From the NCBI GenBank assembly GCA_007026445.1, contig VDMD01000011.1:620001-684000 (forward strand): a stretch of DNA of 64,000 nt, written 5' to 3'. Positions 1 through 11,954 of this stretch are shown here, one piece after another. The position numbers were made by a program, and so were the translations under genes. Positions within the stretch are counted from its first letter, which is position 1. Every line of letters starts with the position of its first letter. The notes beneath the pieces are model-generated. The model made no database searches. It saw only the letters and a program-made list of their open reading frames with translations, and was not told the DNA's origin. Source of the stretch: Schizophyllum amplum. Taxonomy: Eukaryota; Basidiomycota; Agaricomycetes; Agaricales; Schizophyllaceae.

Positions 1-653
1 AGTTTACCGAGACCTTACCAGGACCTCATATATCACACTGTCCCTCATCTTGTGAAGTTAGTCATGACAACAGATAATACTTTAGACACATGAAAGCAAA
101 CAGAAAGAGATGGAACAGGGAACGATGCTGCTGGCTGCAGAAGAGGGGGGGAATGCGTATGTATGCAGGTCGACGCCGCGACCGATGAGTTGTTGTTGTG
201 TGTGCGTACGTGGGTCTGGTATGAGTGCTGAAGTCCGCGTGCGGGATAATAGATACAGGGGCTATGAACCTGCGATGGTGAGACTCCGGTACACCGTCCG
301 ACCGCGCACCGCACGCTGCACAAACCAAACGAGCGCCCGGCGCCCGCCCGATTGTAGAGTAGAGAAACGAGCGTGCAGGAGCCGTGCGAATATGCTGCTG
401 ATAATTATGCTTTGAAAACGAATGAGCGGGTATCCTTCACGAAGAAGAGAGATGGGGAAACTAAAGAAAGTCTGTGCGGTACTTGCGGAGGAACTGGGGA
501 GGAGTGTGTGTGTGGTCGATACCGATGTGACCCGCGAGCCAGGCGCGTTATTCTGCTATTCCACCCGGAGGTCGAAGACAGTTGGCGTATGGGATAAACA
601 GATATAGTGAACGTATAGATAAGTTTTGGCCGGGCGCGTCAAGATGCATTGTA
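1..653. other. Intergenic, no gene recognised
   Basis: No reading frame here has recognisable protein features. The short open frames on both strands are low-complexity and overlap one another. The right end is the 3' flank of the minus-strand Bni4-like gene. Confidence 0.5.
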
Positions 654-3479
654 TCAAACAAAGAATTGAGTGCTGTATAACTCGTCAGTCAATGAAGACA
701 CCTCAGCTTGTCAAGATACGCACTGGATCCGACTAGCGGCATGGACCTCCATCTCCTCCATTTTGTACGAGTTCAGCTCCTCCTTGATTGACTGCGCCAA
801 CGCGGGCGTCAACCGGCTCCATGTCGCAGGCTCGCTTCGCCTGTCGTACACGAACTTCGGGAACGTCTCCCACAGCGACAGCGCGTTCGAGAAGGCGGGG
901 GACTTTGCAGGCGTCGTGGCCGAGCGATGCGTCAGCGACGGCGCCTTCGCCATCGTCGACAGAGCGGGTGCGGACGAGTTGGGGTGGATAAAGATGGCGG
1001 ACGTACGGTCACCTCCGCCGCCGCTCGGCGACGGTGAGGCGATGTCGTGGTGCTCCTTGATCGGCGAGTCGATGCTGAGGGAGGAGTCGAAAGAAAGGGG
1101 TGGCAGGGATGGCGAGATGCCCGGGGTCGACGTGTTGTGCGCACTGGAGTGATGCGACGAATGCGACCCATGCCGGTGTAGTCCGTCGATATGATCGGGA
1201 TCTGGCGATGGTATGCGCGCCAGAGGGCCCAACTCGTTCGATTGCTGCGGGTGGGAGTTGTACGAGTTCGAGCGCACCCGGGTCGCAGGCGACGCGCTGT
1301 CCGTCAGGTATACATGCTGATTGTAGGACGAAGCATCTGCACACGAGGTTAGCTTCGACGCCGTAAAAGTTGTTAGCCACGCACTCTTCAGGATGCCCTT
1401 CTTGGGCACCTTGCCGCGTTCCGGGTCGCGCGGCGGCTGTATCGGCGGCTCATACTGCACGAACTGGAACTGACCGGTCTCGCTGTCCAAGCTCAGACGC
1501 TGGATCGCAGCCGCAGACACGCCATACGCGGTGACCGGCTGGGTGATCGTCACGTCCTCCTCGTACTCCTCTGCAACGTCGTCGTCCCGGCCATCCCAGT
1601 CCTCGTCGTCGTTCCACCCGTCGTGCGTCGCACCGTATGCGGGCCCATGGTGGTCGTCGCTCCGATCATCGTCGTCGTCCTCATCTTCCTCCACAATCAC
1701 GCGCGTGCCGTCCTCCGTGACACGCACCATGCTGCCGCCCTTCACTGGCGACGCAGACCCTTGTCGAGTATGCGTGTTGCGGTCCCACGTCGCAACCCCA
1801 GCAGCGCTCCCGCCTGCCGCTGCGTTCTGGGCTGCCTCCGCCTCGGCCTTCGCCTTCGCAGCCGCCTCCGCGTTCGTCTTCAGCGTGTGCTGTCGCGCCA
1901 GCTTCGCCGCTGGACTCAACCCCGTCATTTCCGGGCCATTCCAGTCGTTGCCTATCCTGTCCATCTCCGCGGTGACATGGGAAACGCTAGCCTCGCTTGC
2001 CTCGCCCTTGCCCTTCTTCTTCTTCGACTTCTTCCCGTCGCCTCCTTCCTTCTCCTTCTCCTTGTCCTTGAACAGCGACGTGATGCCCGCGAGCGAGTTG
2101 CGTCGAGCGAGCTTGCCCATCGAACCCAGTTTGCGGATCATGACACTTGCGCTGCTGACAGTCGAGGAGAGCGAGATGTTGTCTGTGCTGGCGTTGAACC
2201 GCCGGTTGAAGAGAGAGCGACTCTTCTTTGTCTGGACCGTCGCCGTCGATGCACCATCGTCTTGCCCAGGGTCCGCGCCCATGGGCGCTTTGCCTGCCGA
2301 GACAGGCTCCTTCTTGCCGTTCGCAGGACGGCCATTGGCGAACGCGGACGCCTTGATCGACGCGTCGTCGTCGTCCTCGTTTTCCTCCTGCAGAGTCTGA
2401 GAGGCGTTGAGCGATAGTGCGCGTCGTAAACGTCCCTTGAGACCGCTGCGGTGCACATCCTTCCCTGCTGCTGTCATGTCCGACGGAGCGGAAGACATGA
2501 ACTGGGCAAGATCGCTGTCATCGCGGGACATGCGCTTCTCAGCGGTGCTGCTGGTGACACCCTGCGAGAGCGGGGAAGGACGCGCGACGCGTGCTTGTGA
2601 AGTTGATGTCACGGTGGAAGGCGTGGATGATGCGGACGTGCCTGACGATACTGAGGGTGATCGTCCCTGTCGTAGGCTACCCGTCGCAGTCGAGGACGAT
2701 GAGCTCGAGCCCGTGCGATGGTGCGGCGAGCGGGATGGCTGCGGCTGGGGCGATGGCGTATTGTTTGGCGACATTCTCCGGCCGCCGGGCCCGACGGGAG
2801 ACGGCACATTCTGTCCGCTGTGATTGCTGTTCGTACGCTGTCGGCCACCGCTGCCGTTCGAATTGAGAGAGGACGAGGAGCCGGCGGCCTCTGGCCGAGC
2901 GTATGGGGCCTGATGAGCGGGCGGAGGGCGCCATTCGCCATTATCCGAGGAAGAGTGTGACGCTTGGCGATTTGGCCTGCGATAGGGATGGAAGCCGGCA
3001 AACTGCTGTCCTGGTGGACCCTCGGGTGAGCTTCCTGTGCGCGGGTTGGGGGGAGGAGTGCCGGAAGGAAATGGATTGAACGTGTTTTGGGAGAAAAAGT
3101 CCTGTCCGCCCGCGCCCTGCGGTGTGCGCGGCTGGTTCGGGTGCTGCATCTGAGGCGGCATCGGATAGCCTTGCTGCATCATCATCTGGTGGTACGCCCA
3201 CTGCGCGATCTGGGCGTTGGCGGGGTCCAGGTATGGCTGAGGCGGGTATGGCTGCTGCTGCTGCTGCTGTTGCTGCGGCTGCTGCTGATTTTGATAGAAG
3301 GACGGGTAGAATGGTTGGGCGGCGATGGAGGGCGTCCAGGATCCCTGGGGCTGCTGCTGCATGACGAAGGGCTGACCCGGGGCTTGCTGTGCTTGGGAGT
3401 GCTGACGCTGGGGCTGGGGTGGCTGGAAAGGCGGCTGCGGGGTGTCCGCTGGCGAAGAGCGCTGCTTTGGCGCGTCCAT
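654..3479 (-). CDS. Bni4-like protein (putative PP1-targeting morphogenesis scaffold)
   Basis: Long, largely disordered protein of about 925 residues in two exons (3479-724 and 672-654). The 51-bp intron 673-723 (GTGCGT..TACAG) changes the C-terminus to SRIHTQFFV, the ending expected for this fungal family; reading through gives a stop a few codons later. Order of features: Q/P-rich N-terminus with a polyQ run, Ser-rich stretch, conserved block with RALSLNASQTL and STVSSASVMIRKLGSMGKL, a lysine-rich tract, a strongly acidic tract, KKGILK, then the conserved tail with YDRRSEPATWSRLTPALAQ and KEELNSYKMEEMEVH. In yeast Bni4 tethers PP1 (Glc7) and chitin synthase at the bud neck; that role is inferred here. 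I chose MDAPKQRSS at 3479 as start; an in-frame start exists at 3536. The tail resembles Bni4, but an obvious RVxF-type site after KGILK was not seen. Confidence 0.65.
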
Positions 3480-5799
3480 GGCGTTATCTCTGGGCGTATT
3501 CCAGTCTACAGGTGCAAGAACAGCCATAAGGCGCACGGGTAGCTCGCTGTCGACGTCCGGCGCGCGCGCAACGCTGTCGAATTATTCGGGTCGTGGGCGT
3601 TCCGGACAACGGCCAGACTGCGCCAAACATCAGCAAAGCGGCGGGCGGTCGGGCGACGTGTCACGCACGCACCGGTATGTATATTCAGTGTCCGCGACCG
3701 GAGGACGAAAGGAGAGCGAGAGAAGAACAATTGTTGGTGGGCGCTGTGGTCGGCGTCGAGAAACCCGCCGAGGATGGTAACCACTCAATTTGCAAATTCA
3801 CTCGCTTAGTCAGCCACCCACGCTTGTCACTAACTTGCTTCAATCAAATTAGCAGCTCGTTTCATTCACTTTCATTGTCTTCTTTTGCCTTCAAATATGC
3901 AGGAGACTCCACAAAGACCATGCCTCCGACCACCCCAACCGCAACGGTGCAGTCTGAGTTATCGCACAATGCATCACGCCCATATCGCCAACCCATGTAT
4001 AGACTAGCTCAGGACTCGCACCCCCCCCCCCCGCACTAACCGCCTTTCGTACCCCCTTGCGCTGCGTCTCTCTCCACGGCCTCAAATGTTCAGCAGCATA
4101 TTTCGCCCTGCATGCGCCCCGGACCAACTTCCCAGGCTGCGCCTATCTCTTGCCCGCTGTCGCGAACGGGCACGCGATCGCCAACTCAGACCGTCTCCCA
4201 TCTCTGATGGTACGCACCCTTCCCGATCCCCGCCATCAGCTTCACCGCGCCAGCCTTGATATCTATCCCGACCCCCGACCTGCCTCAGGGACTTGGGAGA
4301 TTCACGTCGATTTTCGCTACCCGCGACGCTCAATCTGCACTACTAATGACGAACTGAACATGCCACCGACCTGCCATTGTGACCATAAACGCGCCAGACC
4401 AGATGCACCTGAGCAGTGAGCACTGAGTACACGAAGATCAACAGAGGCAGGAAGATCAACAAAGCCCTCGCTGGCGTCCAACTTCCTTGATCCGAGGGCG
4501 AAGGCGCACGAGACTACGGGCGAAAGCGCGCCTCGACGCCGCTCGTGCATGGTATGTATCGCCTCAGCGGGCCGCCTCACGATATACAATCGCCGAACCC
4601 GACAATCTACGCACGCGCATCGCAGCTCTCGTGCATATCCTTCGCAGCTCTCGTGCATATCCTTCGCGGCTCTCGTGCGCATCCTTCGCGGCTCTCGTGG
4701 CTCTCGTGCGCATTGCCCATGGCTCGACTATCACGCTCTCCCGCTTGCTTCCTCTTCCTTCAGCTCACATCCGACGCGCACTCGGCGCGCAGCGCTCCTT
4801 TCGCGTCACCTCGTCTCAGAGTCTACTTCACACAGGCACCACCTGACCGCTATACACCGGCGATCTGACCGCCATGCGCCCGCGGTCTGACTGTTACACC
4901 GCCGGCATGACCGCTATACACCGTCAGCAAGCGCTCAGACCTCCGCGATGCTCGATCCGCGGACTGGCAGTACAAAGCTTGAGGGTGTCGTGTCTGTCCG
5001 CAGCTCAAGCCGCATCTCCCTGAAGCCTCGAGTCGTGAGCTCGACACGTTAGGCAAGGAACCTATTCAGCAATGCAATATTACAGTCGCTCTTGCCTCAT
5101 TAACTGACAATACAGTCGCCCTCGCCGGATTTACCACCCTCGGACCGAACTTACTACGCCCTTGGAGGTTGTCGCAATCAACTATAGAAGTATCGTGCAG
5201 TCGTCCTCTACCCACGCCCATGCACAAATCGCAGCGTCCAGCTCCTCGATCAGACCCTTCACGTCCTCGACCGGACAATCCAGCTCCTCGACCGAACCCG
5301 TCCGTCGTCTCGATCCTACCCGTGCGTATCCCAACAAGGCAGTCCTTGCTCCCGAACTCTCTACACCCCTCGCATACGATTCTATGTACTCTACCCCGGC
5401 TCTGGCCTGACTCCAGCTCAGTAGTATGACTGGAACTTCTAGCTGCGAGGCCCCAATTTGGACTGGTTCCGGCGTTCATATGGTTGTTCGACTCGTCGTT
5501 TATAGAGCGCGCATGGCGTAGTATTCAAGCAGCGCGCACCGTCAGCGTTTACAAAGCGGGCACGGGACCGCCCTCGACGAGTCTCTCGAAGCTAGCGCTC
5601 ATCATCGGCGAATGGCACCAGCCGCGGCCAGCTGAGCAAGCCTTCTAAGTACACATTGCCCGAGTCAGGATCATGACTGTGAACGCGTGGAGCCAAGTAT
5701 AAGACGAGCCCAGTGAGCGCTCTTGCGTTGTCTCCCCTCACCGTCTACTACCTGCATACTGACCTGCAGTACACCCTTGGATATCCCATCGCCACTCCC
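3480..5799. other. Long intergenic stretch, no convincing gene
   Basis: About 2.3 kb with only overlapping short frames in low-complexity sequence. It contains a C-homopolymer at about 4020-4031, a 22-bp tandem repeat at 4621-4720, and CT-rich sequence rich in 'ctcgac/ctcgtg' words. The left end should hold the promoter of the Bni4-like gene, and the right end that of the HD-domain gene. Confidence 0.5.
4621..4720. repeat. 22-bp tandem repeat, about 4 copies
   Basis: The unit cgcagctctcgtgcatatc plus ctt starts at 4621 and 4643 with no change, at 4665 with two substitutions (gcgg, gcgc), and at 4687 in a shortened, rearranged form. It lies in non-coding DNA. Simple slippage is enough to explain it. 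Confidence 0.8.
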
Positions 5800-6914
5800 A
5801 TGCACACCCCTCCCGACCCTATCACCTTCTACGGCTTCACCGCCGTACCCCGCGACCCTGAGGTTCTATTCAAGGACCACCCGACCGCCAGCGGCGACAA
5901 CCCCAAGCAGGACCTCTTCACCGCCGCCGAGTTCCCCGCGCCACAATTCGCGCTAGTGGACGCGGTGGAGGCGTTCGTGAAGGTGCGCTTTTGATGTCAC
6001 CATGTATCCTGCGCGATACGCTGACCCGGAATTTCTTTTCCCAGAAAGAGCTCGATCAGAACACATATAACCACAGCCGGCGCGTCTACATCTACGGTAC
6101 GCCCACACCCCCGTACAGCCTTGTCCTACCTGGTACCCTACATCCGCATTCATCTCATAACGGCGCTCGTTCACATTCACACGCACTCTCTAACCCGCAC
6201 TCTCGCCTCCGCACTCCTCCACTCGCACATTCATACTCACTCAACCTCTCAGGCCTCGCCCTCACCCGCACCCACTTCCCCACCTGGTCCTTCGACTCCA
6301 CGACCTACTACATCACCTGCCTCCTCCACGACATTGGCACCGCCGCGCGCTTCCTCTCCACCACCAAGCTCTCCTTCGAGTTCGCCGGCGCCATCGTCGC
6401 GCGCGATACCCTCCTTCTGTCCGGCGCTCCCGTGGACCAGGCCGATAGCGTTTGCGATGCAATCATTCGGCACCAGGATATCTTCGTCAAGGGGTGCGTC
6501 GTTCATGAAGAACGGCGCAGGCGAATGGATACTTCACCTCACATGTAAATTTGACGAATTTCACAGGGGCAACATCACCACCATCGGTCAGGTCCTCCAA
6601 CTGGCCACCATCCTCGACAACGTTGGCCTGTGCGTGCTTTCTGTCCTCTCCGGACTCAAACTCGCGAACTGACTTGACTCCTTGTCATTTCCAGCCGCGC
6701 CAAACTAATCCACCCGCAGCTCATTGAGAGCGCCACGACCGCCTTCCCGCGCAACGGCTGGTCCGAGCACTTCGCGCACACCATCGAGACCGAGCTCGCG
6801 CTCAAGCCCTGGTGTCATACATCCACGTTTGAAATCGCGGGCTGGAAGGAGGGCGTTCCGAGCAATTTTGCGCGTGATGTGCGCGGAAATGAGGTCATGA
6901 ATGCCTTTGATTAG
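5800..6914 (+). CDS. HD-domain hydrolase, cyanamide hydratase-like
   Basis: Five exons (5800-5982, 6045-6096, 6253-6493, 6567-6629, 6695-6914) join in frame to 252 residues. The start is the ATG giving MHTPPDPITFYGFTAVPRD. Family landmarks in order: NHSRRVYIYG (first metal-binding His), CLLHDIGTA (the HD pair), FAGAIVARD, VCDAIIRHQD (His), GGNITTIGQ, LATILDNVG (Asp), and KPWCHT near the end. This is the cyanamide hydratase branch of the HD superfamily (yeast Ddi2/3 type), which hydrates cyanamide to urea in the cytosol; in basidiomycetes the true substrate is uncertain. All metal-binding His/Asp positions appear intact, so the gene looks functional. The next gene, an MFS transporter, is in the same direction but 490 bp away, so no link is implied. 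Confidence 0.85.
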
Positions 6915-7404
6915 CACCCTTGAGATGTGTGAACAAGAAAACAGTGACTGATATATAGTTTGATCTCCCTCTGTTTTCTTGAAGCGGAGGATAATCTAGC
7001 GTTTATGATCGGAATATGATGCCTGAGGTCGCCGCAGAGATTGCGCAAATAGACAGCCGACGAAGGAAACGCAAGACCCTGACGCTGTTGACCACTGTTT
7101 GGCTTTGTGGACATCCGACACTCGTCATCCCCTTTCGGAATCTTTTGTGTCACGCCATGTGGCACTTCCACTTGGCACTGGCACCCCCTGAGTCATGACC
7201 AGGTCATGACCTTCATCATCGCTTCATGAACAGCCGATTCGGACAGGCCAACACGGTACAAATACAGCGTCGACCGTCCCGATTGACGTCTCCCTGGTCG
7301 TTTAAGCCTGTCTTGAACTTCGTAGGACGAAAAGGACTCTGCCGATAGCAACCTTCCACAACGTCTTCTTCACTGGAAAAACAAACAAGCAACGTGCTTC
7401 TCTG
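6915..7404. other. Intergenic
   Basis: Holds the 3' flank of the HD gene and the promoter region of the MFS gene. A direct repeat 'catgaccaggtcatgacc' is visible at about 7193-7210. Nothing else is recognised. Confidence 0.5.
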
Positions 7405-9517
7405 ATGCTAGAGGAATCTGCATCGCGGCCGGTAGGCCTGAGCTGGAGATGTTCCTCCTGGTTTACGACGATAGTCGTGGGTTTGGGTGAGTTAGCACGT
7501 CACTATGCCTGAGCCTCCCTGGCGCACAAGATTATCTTTCTAGAGTATATATCGTACATACTCTTATGGCTGACGCTCATCACAGGCATAACCACTGATC
7601 TTCTCGTGTATTCCATGATCATACCCGTCCTGCCCTTCCAGCTGCAGGAGCTTGGGTATAACGGCGTGTCCGGGCTGGTCGGATGGCTATTGTTCGCCTA
7701 CTCTGCCGGTCTCGCAGTCTGTAATCAATGACCGACCCTGCCGCCCCCTATAGATCTGACGTCCTTCCAGTCACCATCCCCATCGCCGTACTCTCGGAGC
7801 GATGGGGCTCACGCCGCTGGCCACTCATCGTCGGGCTTCTCGTCCTGGTCGGATCGCAGATCATGATGATGGAGGCGCCCACGTACTGGGTGATGTGTCT
7901 AGCGCGTATCATTCAGGGCTTTGCGAGCAGCATAGTTTGGGTTCTTGGGCTTGCGCTTCTGTGTGACTGTACACCGCCATCGTCTGTTGGACGCCAGCTT
8001 GGCTTCGCTATGATGGGTCTCTCAGTGGGGTGCGTGTATATTTATGTTCATATTTGCGCTTGCCGTGTGCCACGACCATCGCTGACACTCGCCACAGCTC
8101 GATTATCGGCCCACCAGTGGGTGGTGCGCTTTACACGCGCTTCGGATTTCGTGGCCCGTTCATCTTCGGAATCGGTGTCTGCGTTGCAGATCTCATCGGT
8201 CGGCTCGTCATCGTTGAGCGCAAAGATGCATTACGCTGGGGTATTGATCCCGCAGCCGAGCCCGACGCTGTTGAGGCGCCTGACGCGGAAGCTAGAGGTG
8301 AAGGAACTGGGTCCAAAACCGGTCACAAGAATTGTGCTACGAATACAGAGGCCGTCGCAGCACAAGGCCAGAGCGCATCACTTGGCCCCGAAGGCACGCC
8401 GGCGATTGCGAACGAAGAAAGCATGACATCTCCGCAAGCATCTCCTTCGATGGACGCTGTGGCACTTTCAACATCGAACGTCGCCTCTGCACATCACTTT
8501 TCCGCGATGCAGGTGCTGCATAAACTTCGTCACTCGCCGCGCGCTCTTGTGACGGTGGTCATGACCCTTGTCTGGGGGTGCGTCAATTTCCGCGCATTCT
8601 TCCGATGTGGCTCGCATGTACGCAATTTAAACTTACCCTGCTGCCTTCAGAATCGCGTACAGCGCCCAAGAGCCCACACTGCCGCTCCATCTCGCGGATC
8701 AATGGGGCTTTAACTCGTCTAAGGTCGGGTTAATATACCTCGCAGGCGTCATTCCAACGTTATTTTGTGAGTATCTTCCTCGCAAAATACGTGGGACTGG
8801 CTCGTTGACAAAGACTTAGCATCCCCCATCACTGGCTGGTACACCGATCGGAGGGGCGCGGAATGGGCGATCTCATGGTCGCTTCTCCTGGGCATCCCGT
8901 GGTGGGTGGTCATTACCATCGATGGGCACATAGCGCTCTTCATCGTCGCCTATTGCTTCGAAAGTGCGTACAGAGGCTCTGAAAGGGTGCTATGCTCTGA
9001 CGACCCTCGCAGATCTCTTCGTGTCGGGCGTGGTGTCGCCGCTGACGGCCGAGTTGGCTGCAGTCGCGCGCGATATCGAGGGCGTAGGATGTACGTGATG
9101 GAGTTGCTCTGACTATAGGCTCTGGTTGATACCTTTTCAGACGCCCATGTCTACGGTGCATTCAACCTTGCATACGGTATTGGCTCTTCAGGTACGGGAC
9201 CCTTTCTCTCCGCCCATCTGGACTTCGCTCACGCACTACTCATGATAGTTGGACCCGTTGTGGGTGGGCAGGTGAGTAAACCTTTACTCATGCAGAGATG
9301 AAATTGACCCGCTTTATAGATGTACGATCATCTGCAAAGGGGCTGGATGGCGGTCTGTCTCCTTGCCATGGGGCTTACAGTGATGAGTCTCGTCCTCGCG
9401 TTCTGCTACACTGGCGACAGACCTCTAGGCGCAAGACTGTTGAGGGTTATGAAAAGAAGAGAGCTAGAGGCAACCCAAGCAACCTCTGACACCCAGGCCA
9501 CGGAAGCGAGCGCTTGA
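7405..9517 (+). CDS. MFS transporter, drug:H+ antiporter (DHA1)-like
   Basis: Ten exons: 7405-7486, 7586-7720, 7771-8029, 8098-8577, 8651-8766, 8820-8963, 9013-9090, 9141-9191, 9249-9271, 9320-9517. Every phase agrees, giving 521 residues. Two six-helix halves are separated by a Ser/Ala/Glu-rich cytoplasmic loop (about residues 190-290). TM1 contains TDLLVYSMIIPVLPF; motif A is LSERWGSRRWPLIVG; the DHA1 motif C is GSIIGPPVGGALY in TM5; a second-half equivalent is GSSVGPVVGG. Such carriers in the plasma or vacuolar membrane exchange small organic molecules for protons; the substrate cannot be told from sequence. Converges on the MLKL-like gene 238 bp downstream. The 23-nt exon 9249-9271 is unusually small but keeps the frame. 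Confidence 0.85.
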
Positions 9518-9755
9518 ATCAATGAAGACAAATACCCAGCTTCCAACGATCATCACAACTCTCAGATACGTGGCATCACTGCTCCTGGTTGACAATTCAA
9601 TCCATAATGTGAATGTTCTGTTGAGCTCTGATAGCGCGTCATGAACTGGTTTCGACATGTACAGTGATGATACGTAGTGCACGCAGCCGTAAACGCTCCG
9701 ACCCGAGCCAATCCAGTCTCAGCATTCTAGTAGGCAGAACGGGCGCAAATGCCGC

Positions 9756-11388
9756 CTATTCCTCCAGCTCGGTCACCCTCAACGCGCTCAATACCCTCAG
9801 AGCCACTGGAATATGCGAGCCCTCGTGGGCAAGAAAGCTCAGGAGCGCACTATCCATCTGCACCGCCAGGTCGATGAAAATCCGCAGCTCCGCGAGTTTC
9901 TCCTGCATGTCCAGCTCGGTCATCTCCTGGCGCAGTTGTGCCTTGACGCGCGCGATCTGCGCCGGCGAGAGCGTCGGGTAGCGCACTTCGCGGTCGGCGG
10001 GGTTGCCCAGCCAGCTGGAGCGCGCGTCGCCGAGCCAGGCTTGACCGGCGTTGTCCACGAGTGCGGTTTGCGGACGAGCCTTCATGTCTGGTGGAAGGTT
10101 GTCCGCGCTGACGTGTGCCGCGGGTGGAGACATCTTCTCCGTCGACGTCGAAGATGAAGGTGAGCAATCCAGACAAGCTGACTCAGCGCCGTCTTCCAGC
10201 GTAAGAGTAAAACTGGGCCGCGTGGGCAACGAGTTGGGCATCTCCGCTGCAATCGACCAACTGGGAGCCTTCTGGCCGATGCCACCGACGAAGAGCTCGG
10301 CCAGGTCGCCGGTCACCATTTCCACCTTGCCTTGAGACATGAGCCGTGCCGCTTCCTCAGCCAGCTCGACCACCTCCCAGGACGCAGAGGGGCTGAGCGT
10401 TGCCTTCTGCGCATGCAGCGACTTGACCCGACGTAAGGTGAGGAACTTGAGGGAGTTCTGGGCGCCACCGTCAGTTCAGTCGTCCACGCGGCATGATTGA
10501 GTACGCACCGACCACGCCACATATGCTGCATCTAGTTGACGTGTGTACTGCTGAATCTCTGTCTTCATGCCCTCTCGGTCGATCAACCGCGTAAGAAAGG
10601 CGCTATCGTTCCGCTTCGTCAAGAACCGCTGGATATCCGTCATTTTCCTATGTTGCTCAATTAGCACCATCCTGGCATATGTATATCATCACGCACCGTG
10701 CCACGCGCTCGACCGCATCTTCCAGTCCTTCGACCAGTTCGTCGTCCTGGCGAGCGATGTCGTCCCGAACATCCGTCAGCAGTCGCGCGCAGCGTTGCGT
10801 GAGGAGCATGCACTCTTCGCGGTTGATCCTCACTTTCTTCGTTTCGCGCAGGATCGTCACCAGCGCGTTCGCCGCCATGGCTAGACCTGGGGCTGGTATA
10901 TAGTGAAGGAAGCCGCCTGTATGTGTGAGAACGTCTTCCAATATGTCTGGCCCGTATTCGAGGATGGTGTCGACCGCAGAAACCACACAATCCTTGACGG
11001 TGTCGAAAAGGTCGCTGAGATCAATGTCGTCTAGCATATCATAGTCGCATGACGTTCCTTCGCCGTAAGGCGCGGTCGACGCGTCTGGAGGGCCGGACAA
11101 TGTCTTCGACGACGCATCTGACGCGCCCGAGGCAGCCTTATCCAGATCGGGTAGCGAAACCGAGTGAGGAAGGGCATCTACCCAGTTTCCGGGCGGTTCC
11201 AGGTGTCCTGAAGCGGCATGTTTGTTTCTGTCGCCGTCAATGAGACGTGAAGAAACCATAGCGAGTGAGGGTGCAGCGGGCGAGGATCCACTGCGGGAGC
11301 GGCCAAAGCTGCGCATACTGATGCTGCGAGACGTTGACCGGGTCAATGACTGAAGGCGATAGCTGCGTTTGGTATCCGAGGGCAACAT
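9756..11388 (-). CDS. MLKL N-terminal-domain-like four-helix-bundle protein
   Basis: Three exons (11388-10697, 10647-10509, 10457-9756) give 510 residues. Residues 1-110 are Ser/Arg-rich and disordered. About 115-300 is predicted helical, with YIPAPGLAMAANALVTIL, ECMLLTQRCARLL and FLTKRNDSAFLTRL, the pattern of the MLKL_NTD / HeLo-like adaptor bundle common in Agaricomycetes. After a disordered linker the end has a second helical module, TLSPAQIARVKAQL then LAELRIFIDLA and EGSHIPVALRVLSAL. The same module ends the paralogue at 29.4-31.0 kb. In fungi and animals such bundles act in membrane-targeted cell death or as signalling adaptors; no kinase, NLR or other effector domain is seen here, so the role is open. 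The first intron begins GTGCGTG and ends CATAG. Confidence 0.7.
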
Positions 11389-11954
11389 GTGGCTAGAGTG
11401 GGCGAGTATAGTTTGGGCGAGGTCGAAGGAAAACGAGGCGAGACGAGACGAGCGACGAGAAGCAGATCACCCACCAGCGCGCCCACTGCCAAGATCGAAA
11501 GCAGTGCTCCTTGAGCCAATCGGCGGAGCTGTTGTGCAAGGCTGTCATGAAAGGTTCCGCTTCACAGAGTAACATGCAGATGACTTCTGTAGCTTCGCTT
11601 CCTCGCCACAAAGTGAGACATTAAAACCTCGGCCTGCGCAGACTTGAGGGTTCCGGTGAGGCCTTGAAGCACTGCTAAGTAATGGTTCTGTAAATCCGAG
11701 AGTGAGACTGAGAGCAATCGAAGGTGAGTGGCGCGAGCGTGATTTTGGAACGTGGCACGTGCACATGAAGCCTCATGAGGGTAAACACCAGCAAACACAG
11801 TCCGTCTTTCGGTCTTTGGATGCGATAACTCTGCGGGACGATCTCAATCTCATACTTACTCCGGCTTGATCAAAGGCAATATCTACACAAGTTTGCCCTG
11901 AGTCAGAACCGCCCTCCCGCGTTCTGTTCGTCGACTTGATCATCTCAGTCAGCG
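11389..11954. other. Divergent intergenic region
   Basis: Lies between the start of the MLKL-like gene (-) and the F-box gene (+), so it must hold both promoters. No TATA box or repeat stood out, and the small open frames are not convincing. Confidence 0.5.

Noticed and set aside
1531..2417. Long plus-strand open frames opposite the Bni4-like gene
   Set aside because: Ser- and Arg-rich shadows of the GC-rich antisense gene; no domain and no splice logic.
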